In this document: positions 8,091 to 17,911 of the stretch, in pieces
How the letters are laid out: every line of letters begins with the position of its first letter
Numbering within the stretch: the stretch's first letter is position 1
Source of the DNA: Myxococcus qinghaiensis
GTDB lineage: Bacteria > Myxococcota > Myxococcia > Myxococcales > Myxococcaceae
NCBI RefSeq assembly: GCF_024198215.1
Contig: NZ_JAKCFA010000018.1
Coordinates: 1 to 64,000, forward strand
Reading direction: 5' to 3'
Length of the DNA: 64,000 nucleotides
The notes under the pieces: generated by a model
What the model saw: only the letters and a program-made list of their open reading frames with translations
Databases searched by the model: none
Told to the model about the DNA's origin: nothing
Translations under genes and position numbers: made by a program

Positions 8091-9185
8091 CTAGTTCAGC
8101 GCGCCGTTGAAGTCGACCAGCTCGATGGACTCGGGCGCCACCGACAGCGACACCTGATCCCGATACCCGGCCGCGTCGCCGCCCACCTGGAAGGGCATGG
8201 GGCGCGCGAAGCGGATGGTGGCCTCGCGGACGTGGAAGTCGTGCAGGCCCTGCGGGAACCAGCGGCCGTTCCACAGCCGGGGGAGGTTCGCCAGCACCTG
8301 CGTGGGCGTCACCTGGCCCAGCCGCAGCTGCATGAAGCCGCGCCGGCCACACGCGAAGGGGAACATCCGGAAGCCGTAGCCGTAGAAGGGCATGGTGCCC
8401 GCGGCGGCCATCATCAGCTTGCCCCGGAAGAGCAGCTCGCCAGGGGCCACCGGCTCACCCACGGGCTGGCCGTCCGCGCCCAGGCGGTACGCCTCGCCGG
8501 CCTGCCCGTTGACGACCTCGCACTCCACCCAGGTGGAGTTCGTCAGGTAGTGCGGCACCGTCTTGCAGGCCACCGCTGAGAAGTAGCCGCCGCTGCCGGA
8601 CAGCACGCTCTTGAGGAGCCCCTTGCCCAGGTTCTCCTTCACCCAGATGTAGTCGTTGAGCACCTTGCCATCCACGCCCAGCCCCGCGAAGGGCGCGCGC
8701 TGGCCGTCCACCATCAGCAGGTCCATGGGGCGGAAGCCCGGGACTTCACCCGTGCGGGCGCGCAGCACGTCGTTGAGGATGCCGTCGCCCCGGGTTCCGG
8801 AGGCGTTGACGTGGGCGGCGATGCCGTTGCCCGTGCCCAGCTTGAGGATGCCGAAGCGCGGCGCCTGCTGACCGGCGAAGCGGCCTCGGGGGCCGACCTG
8901 CTGGAGGACCTCGTTGACGAAGCCCATGAAGGTCCCGTCGCCGCCGCCCGTGAAGACCATGGGATAGCCGCGCTCCAGCACCGTCTGGGCGATGCGCCGG
9001 CCGTCCAACTGCGAGCGGGAGAGGAACAGGTCCTGCTCCGGCACCACGTGCGACAGGGACTTCACCACCCGGGCATCCACCTTCCGGGCATTGGCGTTGA
9101 GGAGCACCGCGACCTTGGGTTCGACGGACACGTCCGCCGACGGGGAGCGGCGGAGGTCCGGAGAGCGCAGGGGCTGAACCAGCAT
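8091..9185 (-). CDS. Diacylglycerol/sphingosine kinase-type lipid kinase
   Basis: A protein of about 364 residues with the diacylglycerol kinase catalytic domain. The ATP-site motifs are VLLNANARK near the N-terminus, MVFTGGGDGTFMGFVNEV and LKLGTGNGIA. The C-terminal beta-sandwich half follows (VACKTVPHYL to the end). Such enzymes phosphorylate diacylglycerol or similar membrane lipids at the inner face. The start is uncertain: ATG 9185 opens MLVQPLRSPD, while an ATG at 9257 would add 24 basic, proline-rich residues. It is transcribed away from dnaK, sharing the roughly 400-bp intergenic region with it. Confidence 0.85.
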   Translation of the reverse strand: MLVQPLRSPDLRRSPSADVSVEPKVAVLLNANARKVDARVVKSLSHVVPEQDLFLSRSQLDGRRIAQTVLERGYPMVFTGGGDGTFMGFVNEVLQQVGPRGRFAGQQAPRFGILKLGTGNGIAAHVNASGTRGDGILNDVLRARTGEVPGFRPMDLLMVDGQRAPFAGLGVDGKVLNDYIWVKENLGKGLLKSVLSGSGGYFSAVACKTVPHYLTNSTWVECEVVNGQAGEAYRLGADGQPVGEPVAPGELLFRGKLMMAAAGTMPFYGYGFRMFPFACGRRGFMQLRLGQVTPTQVLANLPRLWNGRWFPQGLHDFHVREATIRFARPMPFQVGGDAAGYRDQVSLSVAPESIELVDFNGALN

Positions 9186-9582
9186 GGGGACAGGCTCCAG
9201 GGTAGGTGCGGGTGGGGGAACCCGACATCGACGCGCTGCCGCAATGTGCACTTTCATTGCCAACGGGTGACGCGGGGCGTCAGCAGGCGGGCAGGCATGT
9301 CATTCCAAGGGGTTGCAGCGTTGGTTGCAGTGCGGAAGGTCGCCCGGTTGCTACCTGAGGGTGGCGGGGGTGTAGAGCGCGTTACGCACCCGTGTCGTGA
9401 AGGTGGCGATGACGTGACGCGGCAGCCAGCCTCGTGCGCACTGCGCTACGCACCCGGGAGCATCACCTTGTGTCAGAGGGCCCGACGTCGCCTCCGGTTT
9501 GACACAGGGGGGTGGGTGGTTACGTTGGGCGTACATCAGGAGCTTTCGCAGAAAACGCAGTTATTTCCGGAGGATACGAACC
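9186..9582. other. Intergenic region between the lipid kinase and dnaK
   Basis: About 400 bp that carry the divergent control regions of the lipid kinase (minus) and dnaK (plus). Apart from the TTGACA promoter candidate noted separately and a good Shine-Dalgarno (GGAGG) just before dnaK, I see no gene, no CIRCE-type inverted repeat and no clear hairpin. The left 70 bp could instead encode the N-terminus of the lipid kinase. Confidence 0.5.
9499..9526 (+). promoter_or_regulatory. Candidate sigma-70-type promoter for dnaK
   Basis: A perfect -35 hexamer TTGACA (9499-9504) is followed after 16 bp by TACGTT (9521-9526), which matches the -10 consensus at three of six positions. It lies about 55 bp upstream of the dnaK start. 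No separate sigma-32-like heat-shock element is obvious. Confidence 0.45.
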
Positions 9583-11484
9583 GTGGGCAAGATTATTGGG
9601 ATCGACCTGGGCACCACGAACAGCGTGGTGGCGATCATGGAGGGTCGCGAGCCCAAGGTCATCGTCAACGAGGAAGGCAGCCGCATCACGCCCTCGGTCG
9701 TCGCGTTCACCAAGGACGGCGAGCGGCTGGTTGGTCAGGTGGCGAAGCGCCAGGCCATCACCAACCCGGAGCGCACCATCTACTCCAGCAAGCGCTTCAT
9801 GGGCCGGCGGCATGACGAGGTGACCGAGGAGGCCAAGCTGGTCCCCTACAAGGTTGCTCGGGGGCCCAACGGCGACGCGCGCATCGAACTGGATGGCAAG
9901 CAGTACAGCGCCCCGGAGATCAGCGCGCAGATCCTGCTGAAGCTCAAGCGCGCGGCGGAGAACTACCTGGGTGAGAAGGTGACGGAGGCGGTCATCACCG
10001 TCCCGGCGTACTTCAACGACGCCCAGCGCCAGGCCACGAAGGACGCGGGGGAGATCGCGGGCCTCACGGTGCGGCGCATCGTGAACGAGCCGACCGCGGC
10101 GGCGCTCGCGTACGGCCTGGACAAGAAGAAGGACGAGAAGATCGCCGTCTACGACTTCGGCGGCGGCACGTTCGACATCTCCATCCTGGAGGTGGGCGAG
10201 AGCGTGGTCGACGTGCTCGCGACCAACGGCGACACGCACCTGGGCGGTGACAACATCGACCAGCGGATCATGGACTGGCTGATCTCTGAGTTCAAGAAGG
10301 ACACGGGGCTGGACGTCAGCAAGGACAAGATGGTCCTCCAGCGCCTGAAGGAGGCGGCGGAGAAGGCGAAGATCGAGCTGTCGAGCGCGACGGAGACGGA
10401 CATCAACCTGCCGTTCCTCACGGCGGACGCGTCCGGTCCGAAGCACCTCAACCTGAAGCTCACGCGCGCCAAGTTCGAGGCGATGATCGATGACCTCATC
10501 GAGCGTTCGCTGGAGCCGTGCCGCAAGTGCCTGAAGGACTCGGGCGTGGACCTCAAGGACCTCAACGAGGTCGTGCTCGTGGGTGGTACCACGCGCATCC
10601 CGAAGGTGCAGGAAGCGGTGAAGCGGCTGTTCGGCAAGGAGCCCAACCGCTCGGTGAATCCGGACGAGGTCGTCGCCGTGGGCGCGGCGGTGCAGGCCGG
10701 CGTGCTCTCCGGCGAGGTGAAGGACATCCTCCTGCTGGACGTGACGCCGCTGAGCCTGGGCGTGGAGACGCTGGGTGGGGTGATGACCAAGCTCATCGAG
10801 CGCAACACCACCATCCCCACGCGCAAGTCGGAGACGTTCTCCACTGCGGCGGATGGCCAGTCGCAGGTGGAGATCCACGTGCTCCAGGGTGAGCGCGAGA
10901 TGGCGAACGACAACCGGAGCCTGGGTCGCTTCCACCTGACGGGTCTGCCGCCCGCGCCGCGTGGCGTGCCGCAGATCGAGGTGACGTTCGACCTGGACGC
11001 CAACGGCATCCTCAACGTCAACGCCAAGGACAAGGCGACGGGCAAGGAGCAGAAGGTCACCATCACCCACTCGTCCGGTCTCGCGAAGGACGAGGTGGAG
11101 AAGATGGTCGCCGACGCCCGCTCGAACGAGGCGGCCGACAAGGAGCGCCGCGAGCTGGTGGAGCTGAAGAACCAGGCGGAGGCCCAGTCCTACGCCGCGG
11201 AGAAGCTCGTCAAGGAGAACAAGGAGAAGCTCACTCCGGACGTGGCGAAGGCGCTCGAGGACAGCGTGGCGGAGCTGAACAAGGTCCGCGAGGGCCAGGA
11301 CAAGGACGCCATCAAGTCCGCGCTCGAGAAGCTCCAGGCCGCCAGCTACAAGGCCGCCGAGGAGATGTACAAGGCCACGGGTGGGGCGCCGGGTGGCGAG
11401 CCTCCTCCGGGTGGCGCTGCTCCCGGGGCTCAGCCGGGCGCGAAGAAGGACGACGTGGTGGACGCCGAATTCCGCCAGTCATAG
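9583..11484 (+). CDS. dnaK: Chaperone DnaK (Hsp70)
   Basis: A 633-residue Hsp70 that folds and disaggregates client proteins in an ATP cycle with DnaJ and GrpE. The nucleotide domain shows [12 protein letters not shown] at the start, [17 protein letters not shown] and [13 protein letters not shown]. The substrate domain contains [20 protein letters not shown] and ends in a [15 protein letters not shown]-rich tail and a DDVVDAEF C-terminus, the classic co-chaperone contact. The start is GTG 9583, preceded by GGAGG at 7-8 nt. dnaJ and grpE are not adjacent. Many myxobacteria carry several dnaK copies; this one has all core motifs. Confidence 0.96.
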   Translation: MGKIIGIDLGTTNSVVAIMEGREPKVIVNEEGSRITPSVVAFTKDGERLVGQVAKRQAITNPERTIYSSKRFMGRRHDEVTEEAKLVPYKVARGPNGDARIELDGKQYSAPEISAQILLKLKRAAENYLGEKVTEAVITVPAYFNDAQRQATKDAGEIAGLTVRRIVNEPTAAALAYGLDKKKDEKIAVYDFGGGTFDISILEVGESVVDVLATNGDTHLGGDNIDQRIMDWLISEFKKDTGLDVSKDKMVLQRLKEAAEKAKIELSSATETDINLPFLTADASGPKHLNLKLTRAKFEAMIDDLIERSLEPCRKCLKDSGVDLKDLNEVVLVGGTTRIPKVQEAVKRLFGKEPNRSVNPDEVVAVGAAVQAGVLSGEVKDILLLDVTPLSLGVETLGGVMTKLIERNTTIPTRKSETFSTAADGQSQVEIHVLQGEREMANDNRSLGRFHLTGLPPAPRGVPQIEVTFDLDANGILNVNAKDKATGKEQKVTITHSSGLAKDEVEKMVADARSNEAADKERRELVELKNQAEAQSYAAEKLVKENKEKLTPDVAKALEDSVAELNKVREGQDKDAIKSALEKLQAASYKAAEEMYKATGGAPGGEPPPGGAAPGAQPGAKKDDVVDAEFRQS

Positions 11485-11520
11485 CCCCCAGGGCCCCTTG
11501 AGGCCTGGGTGGTGAAGCAG

Positions 11521-11558
11521 AGGGCCGGTGCTCCCGCCACACGCGGGGGGCCGGCCCT
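11521..11558 (+). terminator. Hairpin terminator after dnaK
   Basis: AGGGCCGG (11521-11528) pairs with CCGGCCCT (11551-11558). An inner CCCGC/GCGGG stem extends the hairpin, and TTCTGCGTTT follows. It starts about 37 bp after the dnaK stop, which makes it a plausible intrinsic terminator despite a weak T-tract. Confidence 0.6.
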
Positions 11559-11713
11559 TCTGCGTTTCCAGGGCCCGAGGCTTCCGAGCCGCTGGATGGC
11601 CGTATGCGAGGCGGGACGCGGGGTGGGCGGCAAGGGGTTGAGGGGACTGGGATGCGCGTTGGTGATGGGGATGCAACGGGGCGGGGCTCCACGTCTTCGT
11701 GTGAGGTGCCCGC

Positions 11714-12583
11714 ATGACTCGCGTCGCGTCCCCGCTGTCCTCCGCCTCGTCCCTGCCTGTCGAAGGCGAGGTCGGGGCGGCTTCCCTCGACTCCGCTCCC
11801 GCTCGTGGTGCTCCGCCTTCGATGAAGGACGCTTCGGCCAGCACGCTGGAGGTGTTCCAGGGCCTGTGGCCTGGAAGCGCGGGAGGCTTCCTGGGGCCAG
11901 GGCCTCGCTGCGGCCCGAGGACGGGCGGGTCGAATGGCTTCGACTTCGCGGTGGGCGGCTCGTTTCCTCCTCGGCCCATGGGGAGCGTGCGGGAGCAGCT
12001 GAAGCAGGGCGCCTTCACGCTGGCGCAATCGGAGGCGGCCACCGCGAGCCTGGTGATGAGGGGCGGGAGCGTGATGGATGCCTATGCGCGGGGGCACCTG
12101 CGGCTCCTGGAGCCCAGCCCTCCCATCCAGGGGGCGCCCACGTCCCTGACGGACTACACCAGCGCGCTTCCAGGTGTCCCGCCCGAGGTGGCCTGGGCCT
12201 ACTTCGTGCGCAACCCCGGGCCCGTGTTCGAGTCCTCAGGCATCCGCCTCCAGCCGGCCACCGGAGCGCTGGCGGACGGGGCGAAGGTGTTCCTGGAGGA
12301 GAAGGGGCCTCCTCCGGTCTGGGCCCCCGTGGTGTTCCAGCTGGAGGCCAGGACGCATACCGTCCACATCACCACCCTGGACGGGCACCCGCTGCGGGGG
12401 ACGAACCGCTTCGTGTTCGAGGAGGACGGGGCGGGTGGAACGCGACTGCGCCAGTACTCGGCCTTCCAGGGCAGCTCACCCGCGACGACGGTGGGCCTCA
12501 AGCTGATGGACCCGATTGAGCGGCAGCATGACATCTGGCGCGGCGTGCATGCGCATCTGCATGACACGCTCGTTTCCCGCTGA
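11714..12583 (+). CDS. Protein of unknown function
   Basis: A 289-residue protein with no family that I can name. Residues 1-100 are low-complexity, rich in Ala, Ser, Gly and Pro. Residues about 100-289 look folded, with a strand-rich segment VFQLEARTHTVHITTLDGHP, then NRFVFEEDGAGGTRLRQYSAF and a final helical segment IERQHDIWRGVHAHLHDTL. That last half resembles START/SRPBCC-type small-molecule-binding domains in layout only. A GAGGTG ribosome site precedes the ATG. It is followed closely by the DCC-family gene, so the two may form an operon. Confidence 0.55.
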   Translation: MTRVASPLSSASSLPVEGEVGAASLDSAPARGAPPSMKDASASTLEVFQGLWPGSAGGFLGPGPRCGPRTGGSNGFDFAVGGSFPPRPMGSVREQLKQGAFTLAQSEAATASLVMRGGSVMDAYARGHLRLLEPSPPIQGAPTSLTDYTSALPGVPPEVAWAYFVRNPGPVFESSGIRLQPATGALADGAKVFLEEKGPPPVWAPVVFQLEARTHTVHITTLDGHPLRGTNRFVFEEDGAGGTRLRQYSAFQGSSPATTVGLKLMDPIERQHDIWRGVHAHLHDTLVSR

Positions 12584-12611
12584 CATAGAACCCAGGGTGG
12601 AGGTGACGCGG

Positions 12612-13016
12612 ATGGTGCTGAAGACGACGCCGCCGGGGAACGATGTGATCCTCTACGACGGGCATTGCCGCATCTGCAGCGGCGCGGCCCGCGAGTTCCA
12701 GAGGATGCTGGGGGGCCGGGGGACGCAGCTTCGCTCGTTCCGGGATGAGGGCGTGCTGGAGGCCTTCCCGGGCATCAGCGCGGAGCGGTGCGAGAACGCC
12801 ATGCAGCTCGTCCAGGCGGATGGGCGGGTGCTGGAAGGGGCGGAGGCCATCGTCAGGGCGCTGGGCAGGCACCCCTTGGGGCGGCTGCTGTACGTCTACT
12901 ACGTCCCCGGGCTTCGCCAGCTCTCGGACGTGCTCTACCGGGTCCTCGCCCGCTACCGGTTCAAGATCGCCGGAAGGGCCTGTTCGGACGCGGGTTGCGC
13001 GGTCCACTTCAAATAG
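12612..13016 (+). CDS. DCC-family thiol-disulfide oxidoreductase (DUF393)
   Basis: A 134-residue protein whose N-terminus reads VILYDGHCRICSGAAREF. It contains the YDGxCxxC active-site-like motif that defines the DCC (DUF393) thioredoxin-fold group, and the predicted pair of cysteines suits dithiol/disulfide chemistry. The C-terminal half (LYVYYVPGLRQLSDVLYRVLARYRFK) is typical of the family. The ATG at 12612 follows GGAGG by about 8 bp; an upstream in-frame start lies inside the preceding gene and is unlikely. The partner and substrate are unknown. Confidence 0.8.
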   Translation: MVLKTTPPGNDVILYDGHCRICSGAAREFQRMLGGRGTQLRSFRDEGVLEAFPGISAERCENAMQLVQADGRVLEGAEAIVRALGRHPLGRLLYVYYVPGLRQLSDVLYRVLARYRFKIAGRACSDAGCAVHFK

Positions 13017-13043
13017 ACAGAGGGCGGCGGGTAGCATGGGTTC

Positions 13044-15575
13044 GTGCAAGCCCATCCGCCGCCCTATCTCCAGGCCGCTCGCGCCTTTCGCCACTTCTTC
13101 AGCGAGCTGCGGGACGTCTACCTGGAGCGAGAGACGCTCTTCACGCAGCTCGAGCTGGCCCTCCTGAGTCGGGAGCACGTGCTGGTGATAGGGCCTCCCG
13201 GGACGGCGAAGAGCGCCATCGCCAGCGCGGTGCTGGGGCGCATCATCGACGAGCACACCGGCCAGCCCTCGCTGTTCTCCAAGCAGCTCGCCGAGTCCAC
13301 CGTGCAGACGGACCTGCTGGGCCCCGTGGACTTCAAGGTCCTGACGGAGACGGGGCGCACCGAGTACCTCACCGACGAGGGCATGCTGGGCTCGCAGCAC
13401 GCGTTCCTGGACGAGATCTTCGACGGCCGGGACATGCTGCTGCGCTCCATCCTCAACGTACTGTTCGAGCGCGAGCTGAAGCACGGCCGGCGGGTGACGG
13501 CGGGGCGCACCGAGTGCGTCATCATGACGAGCAACCGGTATCTCTCCGAGGTGCTGGCGCGCTCACCGGAGCTGCTGCTCGCCTTCGCCGACCGGCTGAG
13601 CTTCATCAGCTTCGTGCCCAAGTCCTTCGCCCGGAAGGAGAGCCGCGCGGCCATGCTGCAGCGCTTCGCGCAGGGTGCTCGGGCGGACCTGCGGGCCCCG
13701 CTCTCGTTGCAGCAGGTGGACCTGCTGCAGGACGCCGTGTCGAGGGTGAAGGTCCCCAGTGAGGTGCTGGAGGGCGTGGAGTTGCTGGCGGAGGCCCTGG
13801 AGCGGGCGCTGACGGCTCAGGTCTCCAAGCTGCCCGACTACGTGCCCACGAAGTACTTCTCCCAGCGCTCCGCCGTGAAGGCGCTGTGGGCGCTGAAGGC
13901 CGCGGTGGTGAGAGATCAGATCTACCGGCGGCCGGAGCGACCGCTGGAGGCCAGCGTGGAGGACCTGGACGCGCTGCGCTGGTTCTTCCTGCTCGGAGGG
14001 CCCCCGTCCGCCGAGACGGAGGCGCTGCTCAAGTCGGTGGTGGACCCCCGGGAGCGGGCGCAGCTCGAAATCGTCAGGCTGGAGCAGCGCACCTTCGATG
14101 AGGTCATCGCGAAGGTCCGACAGGAGCTGGGCGGGGGACAGGAGCGCGAGGCCCAGTCGCTGGGCGCGTCCGATGAGGCGTCGGCGGTGGAGGCCCTCTC
14201 ACGCAACTGGCAGCCGTCCATGGCGTCCACCTCGGCGCGAGGCCTGCTGACGAAGCTGGTGCCCGGGCCCCGTCATCCGCAGAACCGCGCCCCGCTGCTG
14301 GTGTCCGCCCGGGCGCTGGTCGCGGCGATGGACCAGCGGCTCGCGCGAGGCATGGCGGGACAGGGCGAGGGGCGGGGAGGGCTGGCCCTGCTGACCTCGT
14401 TCCAGGACGTGCTGGAGCTGTGCCGCGTCATCCCCGAGCTGAAAGTCGGTCTGGCTCCGTTGAGCGAGTCCACGGCGCGCTTCCTGGAGGGGGCCCTGGA
14501 GATGATTGCCCTGACCGCGGAGAGCGCGGACTTCGAGGAGGGCCTCAAGCTGGAGGGGCTGGTGGGGCTGGCGGACAACCTGGAGGAGGAGCTGTCCAGG
14601 ACCGCCGACCTGGTGGGCATCCTCGGTGAAGGTGCCCCCGTGGCGGTGGAGCGGCTGCGCCTGGCGGAGGCCGCCGCGCGCAAGCGGGTGGTGGGCGCGT
14701 TGCGGCGCCGGGCGACCGTCGCATTCCAGGGGACGTCCGTGCGGAGCCGCAAGGAGCCGCTGGAGACGCTGGCCGCGGACTCGCGACGCCTGTCCCAGTT
14801 GGAGCAGTCGCTGGTCGCGTTGGACCCGACGCAACGGAGCTTCAAGGAGGAGCTGCTGCTGCCCCTGGGCCTCGCGTATGCGCGCGAGGTGCTGGCCTCC
14901 ACTCCGTTTGATCGCATCGAGCAGTATGGGCGCGCGGTGCAGGCCGTGGCGGAGAACCTCCGGCGCGAGGGCCTGCCTGTCGACGTGGTGATGGGGGAGT
15001 GCCAGGGCATCCTTGACGGGCGGCTCCGCGAGCACGCCCGCCACCTCACGCGCGAGGGGGCGGCCCCGGCTCCTGCGGCCGCCGCCGTCCTCAACGGCGA
15101 TGCCTACGTCTTCTACCGGGGAGAGTTCTCCGCCAAGGCTCCGGATGGCGAGCTGGCGGCGTTGCTGGGCCTGGATGGACAGCTCGCGTTCACCCGGGGA
15201 GGCTCGGCTTCGGCCTTCTTCTCCGAGAGCGCCCGCGCGGCGGTGGCCCAGGCGGAGCTCACCTTCATCCACACTCGCGTGAAGTACCTGCGAAGCTGGC
15301 TCACCCAGCTCCTCACCGCGCTGCCGACACCTGAGTCCTTGACGGAGCGGCCCGAGGTGGAGCGCACGGTGGACCGGCTGGTGCGCAGTCGCTTCCCGTT
15401 GCTGGCCCTGAAGGAAGGGGAGCTGGTGCGCCTCAAGGGCGTGCTGTCGCTGCTCGCAGCCATTCCAGGCGAGGTGGGGGAGGGCGCTCAGCGGCTGGAT
15501 GTCCAACTGCGAGGTATCGACGAGGACTTCGGACGCTACAGCCGCCAGGTGCTGGAGCGGCGGTCCGCCGCGTGA
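13044..15575 (+). CDS. MoxR-family AAA+ ATPase (RavA-like)
   Basis: An 843-residue protein. Residues about 20-330 are a MoxR AAA+ module with Walker A GPPGTAKS (50-57) and Walker B AFLDEIF (119-125); sensor 1 is in CVIMTSNRYLSEV. The long C-terminal part (about 400-843) is helical, charged and probably coiled coil. MoxR ATPases pair with VWA-domain proteins as chaperone-like remodelers of other complexes, and the next gene is a VWA protein. A GTG at 13044 is the start, 27 bp after the DCC gene. The protein is much longer than the typical 320-residue MoxR and has the RavA-like AAA arrangement, but no RavA LARA domain is evident. Confidence 0.85.
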   Translation: MQAHPPPYLQAARAFRHFFSELRDVYLERETLFTQLELALLSREHVLVIGPPGTAKSAIASAVLGRIIDEHTGQPSLFSKQLAESTVQTDLLGPVDFKVLTETGRTEYLTDEGMLGSQHAFLDEIFDGRDMLLRSILNVLFERELKHGRRVTAGRTECVIMTSNRYLSEVLARSPELLLAFADRLSFISFVPKSFARKESRAAMLQRFAQGARADLRAPLSLQQVDLLQDAVSRVKVPSEVLEGVELLAEALERALTAQVSKLPDYVPTKYFSQRSAVKALWALKAAVVRDQIYRRPERPLEASVEDLDALRWFFLLGGPPSAETEALLKSVVDPRERAQLEIVRLEQRTFDEVIAKVRQELGGGQEREAQSLGASDEASAVEALSRNWQPSMASTSARGLLTKLVPGPRHPQNRAPLLVSARALVAAMDQRLARGMAGQGEGRGGLALLTSFQDVLELCRVIPELKVGLAPLSESTARFLEGALEMIALTAESADFEEGLKLEGLVGLADNLEEELSRTADLVGILGEGAPVAVERLRLAEAAARKRVVGALRRRATVAFQGTSVRSRKEPLETLAADSRRLSQLEQSLVALDPTQRSFKEELLLPLGLAYAREVLASTPFDRIEQYGRAVQAVAENLRREGLPVDVVMGECQGILDGRLREHARHLTREGAAPAPAAAAVLNGDAYVFYRGEFSAKAPDGELAALLGLDGQLAFTRGGSASAFFSESARAAVAQAELTFIHTRVKYLRSWLTQLLTALPTPESLTERPEVERTVDRLVRSRFPLLALKEGELVRLKGVLSLLAAIPGEVGEGAQRLDVQLRGIDEDFGRYSRQVLERRSAA

Positions 15576-15615
15576 GCACGTCCCCGTCGGATAGGGCGCG
15601 GAGAGGCGGCTGAGC

Positions 15616-17895
15616 ATGCTCTCCCGGCGGCTCACGGACCTGCGACGGCGCCTGGACGCGCTCCGCCACCCGGCGCCCCCCGGGGGTGGGCCGCGCTGGT
15701 GGACGTTCGGGCGCAAAGTCACCGGGCCCGGCGACCTGGCCCTTCCCGTGCTCGCGTTGCTGGACCGGGAGCTGGACAAGGTGGGCGTCCACACCTCCGC
15801 GGATGCGCAGCTGCTGCGCGAGCTGGGGGCTCGTCGAGGGCTGGCGGGGGCCTTGTCCCAGGGGCTCCAGTCACGCGCCGGCCAGGCCCTGCAGGAAATG
15901 GAGGCGTGCGTGGAGGGCGTGGAGCGCGCCTGGCGTGCGGGAGTGATGCCGCCAGGAACCGTCACGGTGCTCGAGCGAGCTTTCGTCCAGCTCGCGCGGG
16001 CCGTGAAGGTGGCCGACCTCTTCGCCCGTCCGCCGTCGGCGCCCGTCGATGACGACGAGGACTTCGTCGCCTTCGAGCGCCCGGCTTCCGCGAGGAAGCA
16101 GCGGCCGCCCAGCAGCTCCCGGATGGCCGTGGCCGAGTACTTCGCGCTGCGCGCCCAGGAGAACGTCGTCGACGTCGTGCAGAAGCGCAGGGACCTGGAC
16201 CTGGCCCACGAGATGTTGCTGCGTCTGGGCGCGGACCATGACCGCGAGCGCGGCCTGCCGTTGCGCCGCGAGGTGGCCGAGGCCCGCGAGCGCACGCGCG
16301 CCGTTCCGGCCGTGCGCTCGCTGGAGGAGTTCCTGCGCCACGTGCGTCACGCGGCCCGACATGACCCGCAGGCCGCATATCGCTCGCTGCGGGGCCTCTA
16401 CGAGCGCGCGCTGGAGGCGGGGGACCTGGAGCTGGCGGCGTCCGCCCGCTCGGCACTGGAGCCCCTGTTGCCCTCTCGCGCCCACCTGACGGACCTGGTG
16501 GAGCGCGCAGAGCGAGATGCGCTGGCCCACTGGTTCGGTGAGTCCGCGCCCAAGGAAGCGCGGCCGGAGACAGCCGCGCCGCGCCCGGACGAGCTGCTGG
16601 CGGACCTGGCCTTCTCGCTGCGGCCCGAGCAGCTCGCGACCTTCGAGCTGGCGGCGGGGTGTGCCCGCTACTTCGACGTGGAGGATGCGCTCTCGGAGGA
16701 GATCGTCCTGGCGGAGACCCAGGTGTCGCGGCCCGTGCCTCGGCGCGTTCCCTATCCCACCCAGACGATGACCTTCGAGGTGACGGGCGGCCTGCACGAG
16801 GTGCACAACTTCGTGCTGACCGACCCCCGGATGCTGCTCAGGGACCTCGCGGCCAACCGGCAGCTGGTGCGCGCCTATCTGGAAGACGCGCCGCCTCCCC
16901 AGTCGAAGAAGGTGAAGCGCACCGCCGTGCGCGTCTATGTCTGCGACGCCTCCGGCTCCATGCACGGCGCCAGGGCCCGCTTCCGGGACGCCCTCATCAT
17001 CGCCGAGCTGAACAACCTGCGCGTCAAGGCTCGCCGGGGGGAGACGTTCGACCCGCTCTACTTCAGCTTCTTCAACGACGTGCCCACCGAGCTGGCCCGC
17101 GTGGACACCGCCACCGAGGCCACCCGCCAGATTGAGCGACTCTTCCGGGACTCACCGGCGGAGGGCCAGACGGATATCTCCCTCGCGCTGATGTCGGCCT
17201 TCGACTCCATCCGCGCCGCGCAGGGACGAGACCCGTACCTCGCCCGCGCCACCGTGGTTCTCGTCACGGACGGCGAGGACCGCGTGGACCTGGACCTCAT
17301 CCGCCGCACTCGCGCGCCCATGGGCTCGCTGGACATCGCCCTGAGCTTCATCTCCCTGGGCGAGGAGAACCCGGACCTCCGCTCGCTCGTCCGCGAGCAG
17401 CGTGCCTCCGGCATCCGCGCCTTCTACCACCACCTCTCCGACGAGGAGATTCAGTGGGCTCGCACCGAGTTCGACACGCCCTGGCGCACGCTGCTGCCTC
17501 GGGACGTGCCCGCGACGCCGGATGCGCTGGACAAGCTCGCGCCCCATCTGGAGGCGCTGGAGCGCGTCGCCACCGGGCGCAACACCGTGGCCCCCGTCGC
17601 CGTGGAGGCCTCGTTCGAGGCCCTCTTCCCCGAAGCTCCGCCGCGCCCCGAGGGCGGACAGGTGCCCGGCCCCGACGTCGTGGGGCGCGTGGTGGACATC
17701 CTCGGCGCGCTCGTCGAGGCCGCCTCGCTGGCTCCCGCCGACAAGCGCGCCACGGAGAGCGTGGTTCTCCTCCAGCACCTGCTCGCGGTGTATGGGCTGA
17801 CCCCGGCGCGCTACCTCGCCGCGCTGTCCGTGGGAGGACCGTCGGTGACGGACGCGCTCACGCGGGTGCGGCTGTTGTGCCGGCCCTTCGGCTAG
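15616..17895 (+). CDS. VWA-domain partner of the MoxR ATPase
   Basis: A 759-residue protein. The first 430 residues are helical and charged, with ALEPLLPSRAHLTDLVERAE and EEFLRHVRHAA. A von Willebrand factor A domain starts near residue 440: the MIDAS metal motif is DASGSMHG (about 444), with the later Thr in EGQTDIS and Asp in VTDGEDRVD completing the site. The last 170 residues are helical. It follows the ATPase by 40 bp, and MoxR-VWA pairs of this layout are widespread and thought to act together. No signal peptide is present, so a cytoplasmic location is likely. The cellular target is unknown. Confidence 0.85.
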   Translation: MLSRRLTDLRRRLDALRHPAPPGGGPRWWTFGRKVTGPGDLALPVLALLDRELDKVGVHTSADAQLLRELGARRGLAGALSQGLQSRAGQALQEMEACVEGVERAWRAGVMPPGTVTVLERAFVQLARAVKVADLFARPPSAPVDDDEDFVAFERPASARKQRPPSSSRMAVAEYFALRAQENVVDVVQKRRDLDLAHEMLLRLGADHDRERGLPLRREVAEARERTRAVPAVRSLEEFLRHVRHAARHDPQAAYRSLRGLYERALEAGDLELAASARSALEPLLPSRAHLTDLVERAERDALAHWFGESAPKEARPETAAPRPDELLADLAFSLRPEQLATFELAAGCARYFDVEDALSEEIVLAETQVSRPVPRRVPYPTQTMTFEVTGGLHEVHNFVLTDPRMLLRDLAANRQLVRAYLEDAPPPQSKKVKRTAVRVYVCDASGSMHGARARFRDALIIAELNNLRVKARRGETFDPLYFSFFNDVPTELARVDTATEATRQIERLFRDSPAEGQTDISLALMSAFDSIRAAQGRDPYLARATVVLVTDGEDRVDLDLIRRTRAPMGSLDIALSFISLGEENPDLRSLVREQRASGIRAFYHHLSDEEIQWARTEFDTPWRTLLPRDVPATPDALDKLAPHLEALERVATGRNTVAPVAVEASFEALFPEAPPRPEGGQVPGPDVVGRVVDILGALVEAASLAPADKRATESVVLLQHLLAVYGLTPARYLAALSVGGPSVTDALTRVRLLCRPFG

Positions 17896-17911
17896 GCTTG
17901 CGTCCAACGCC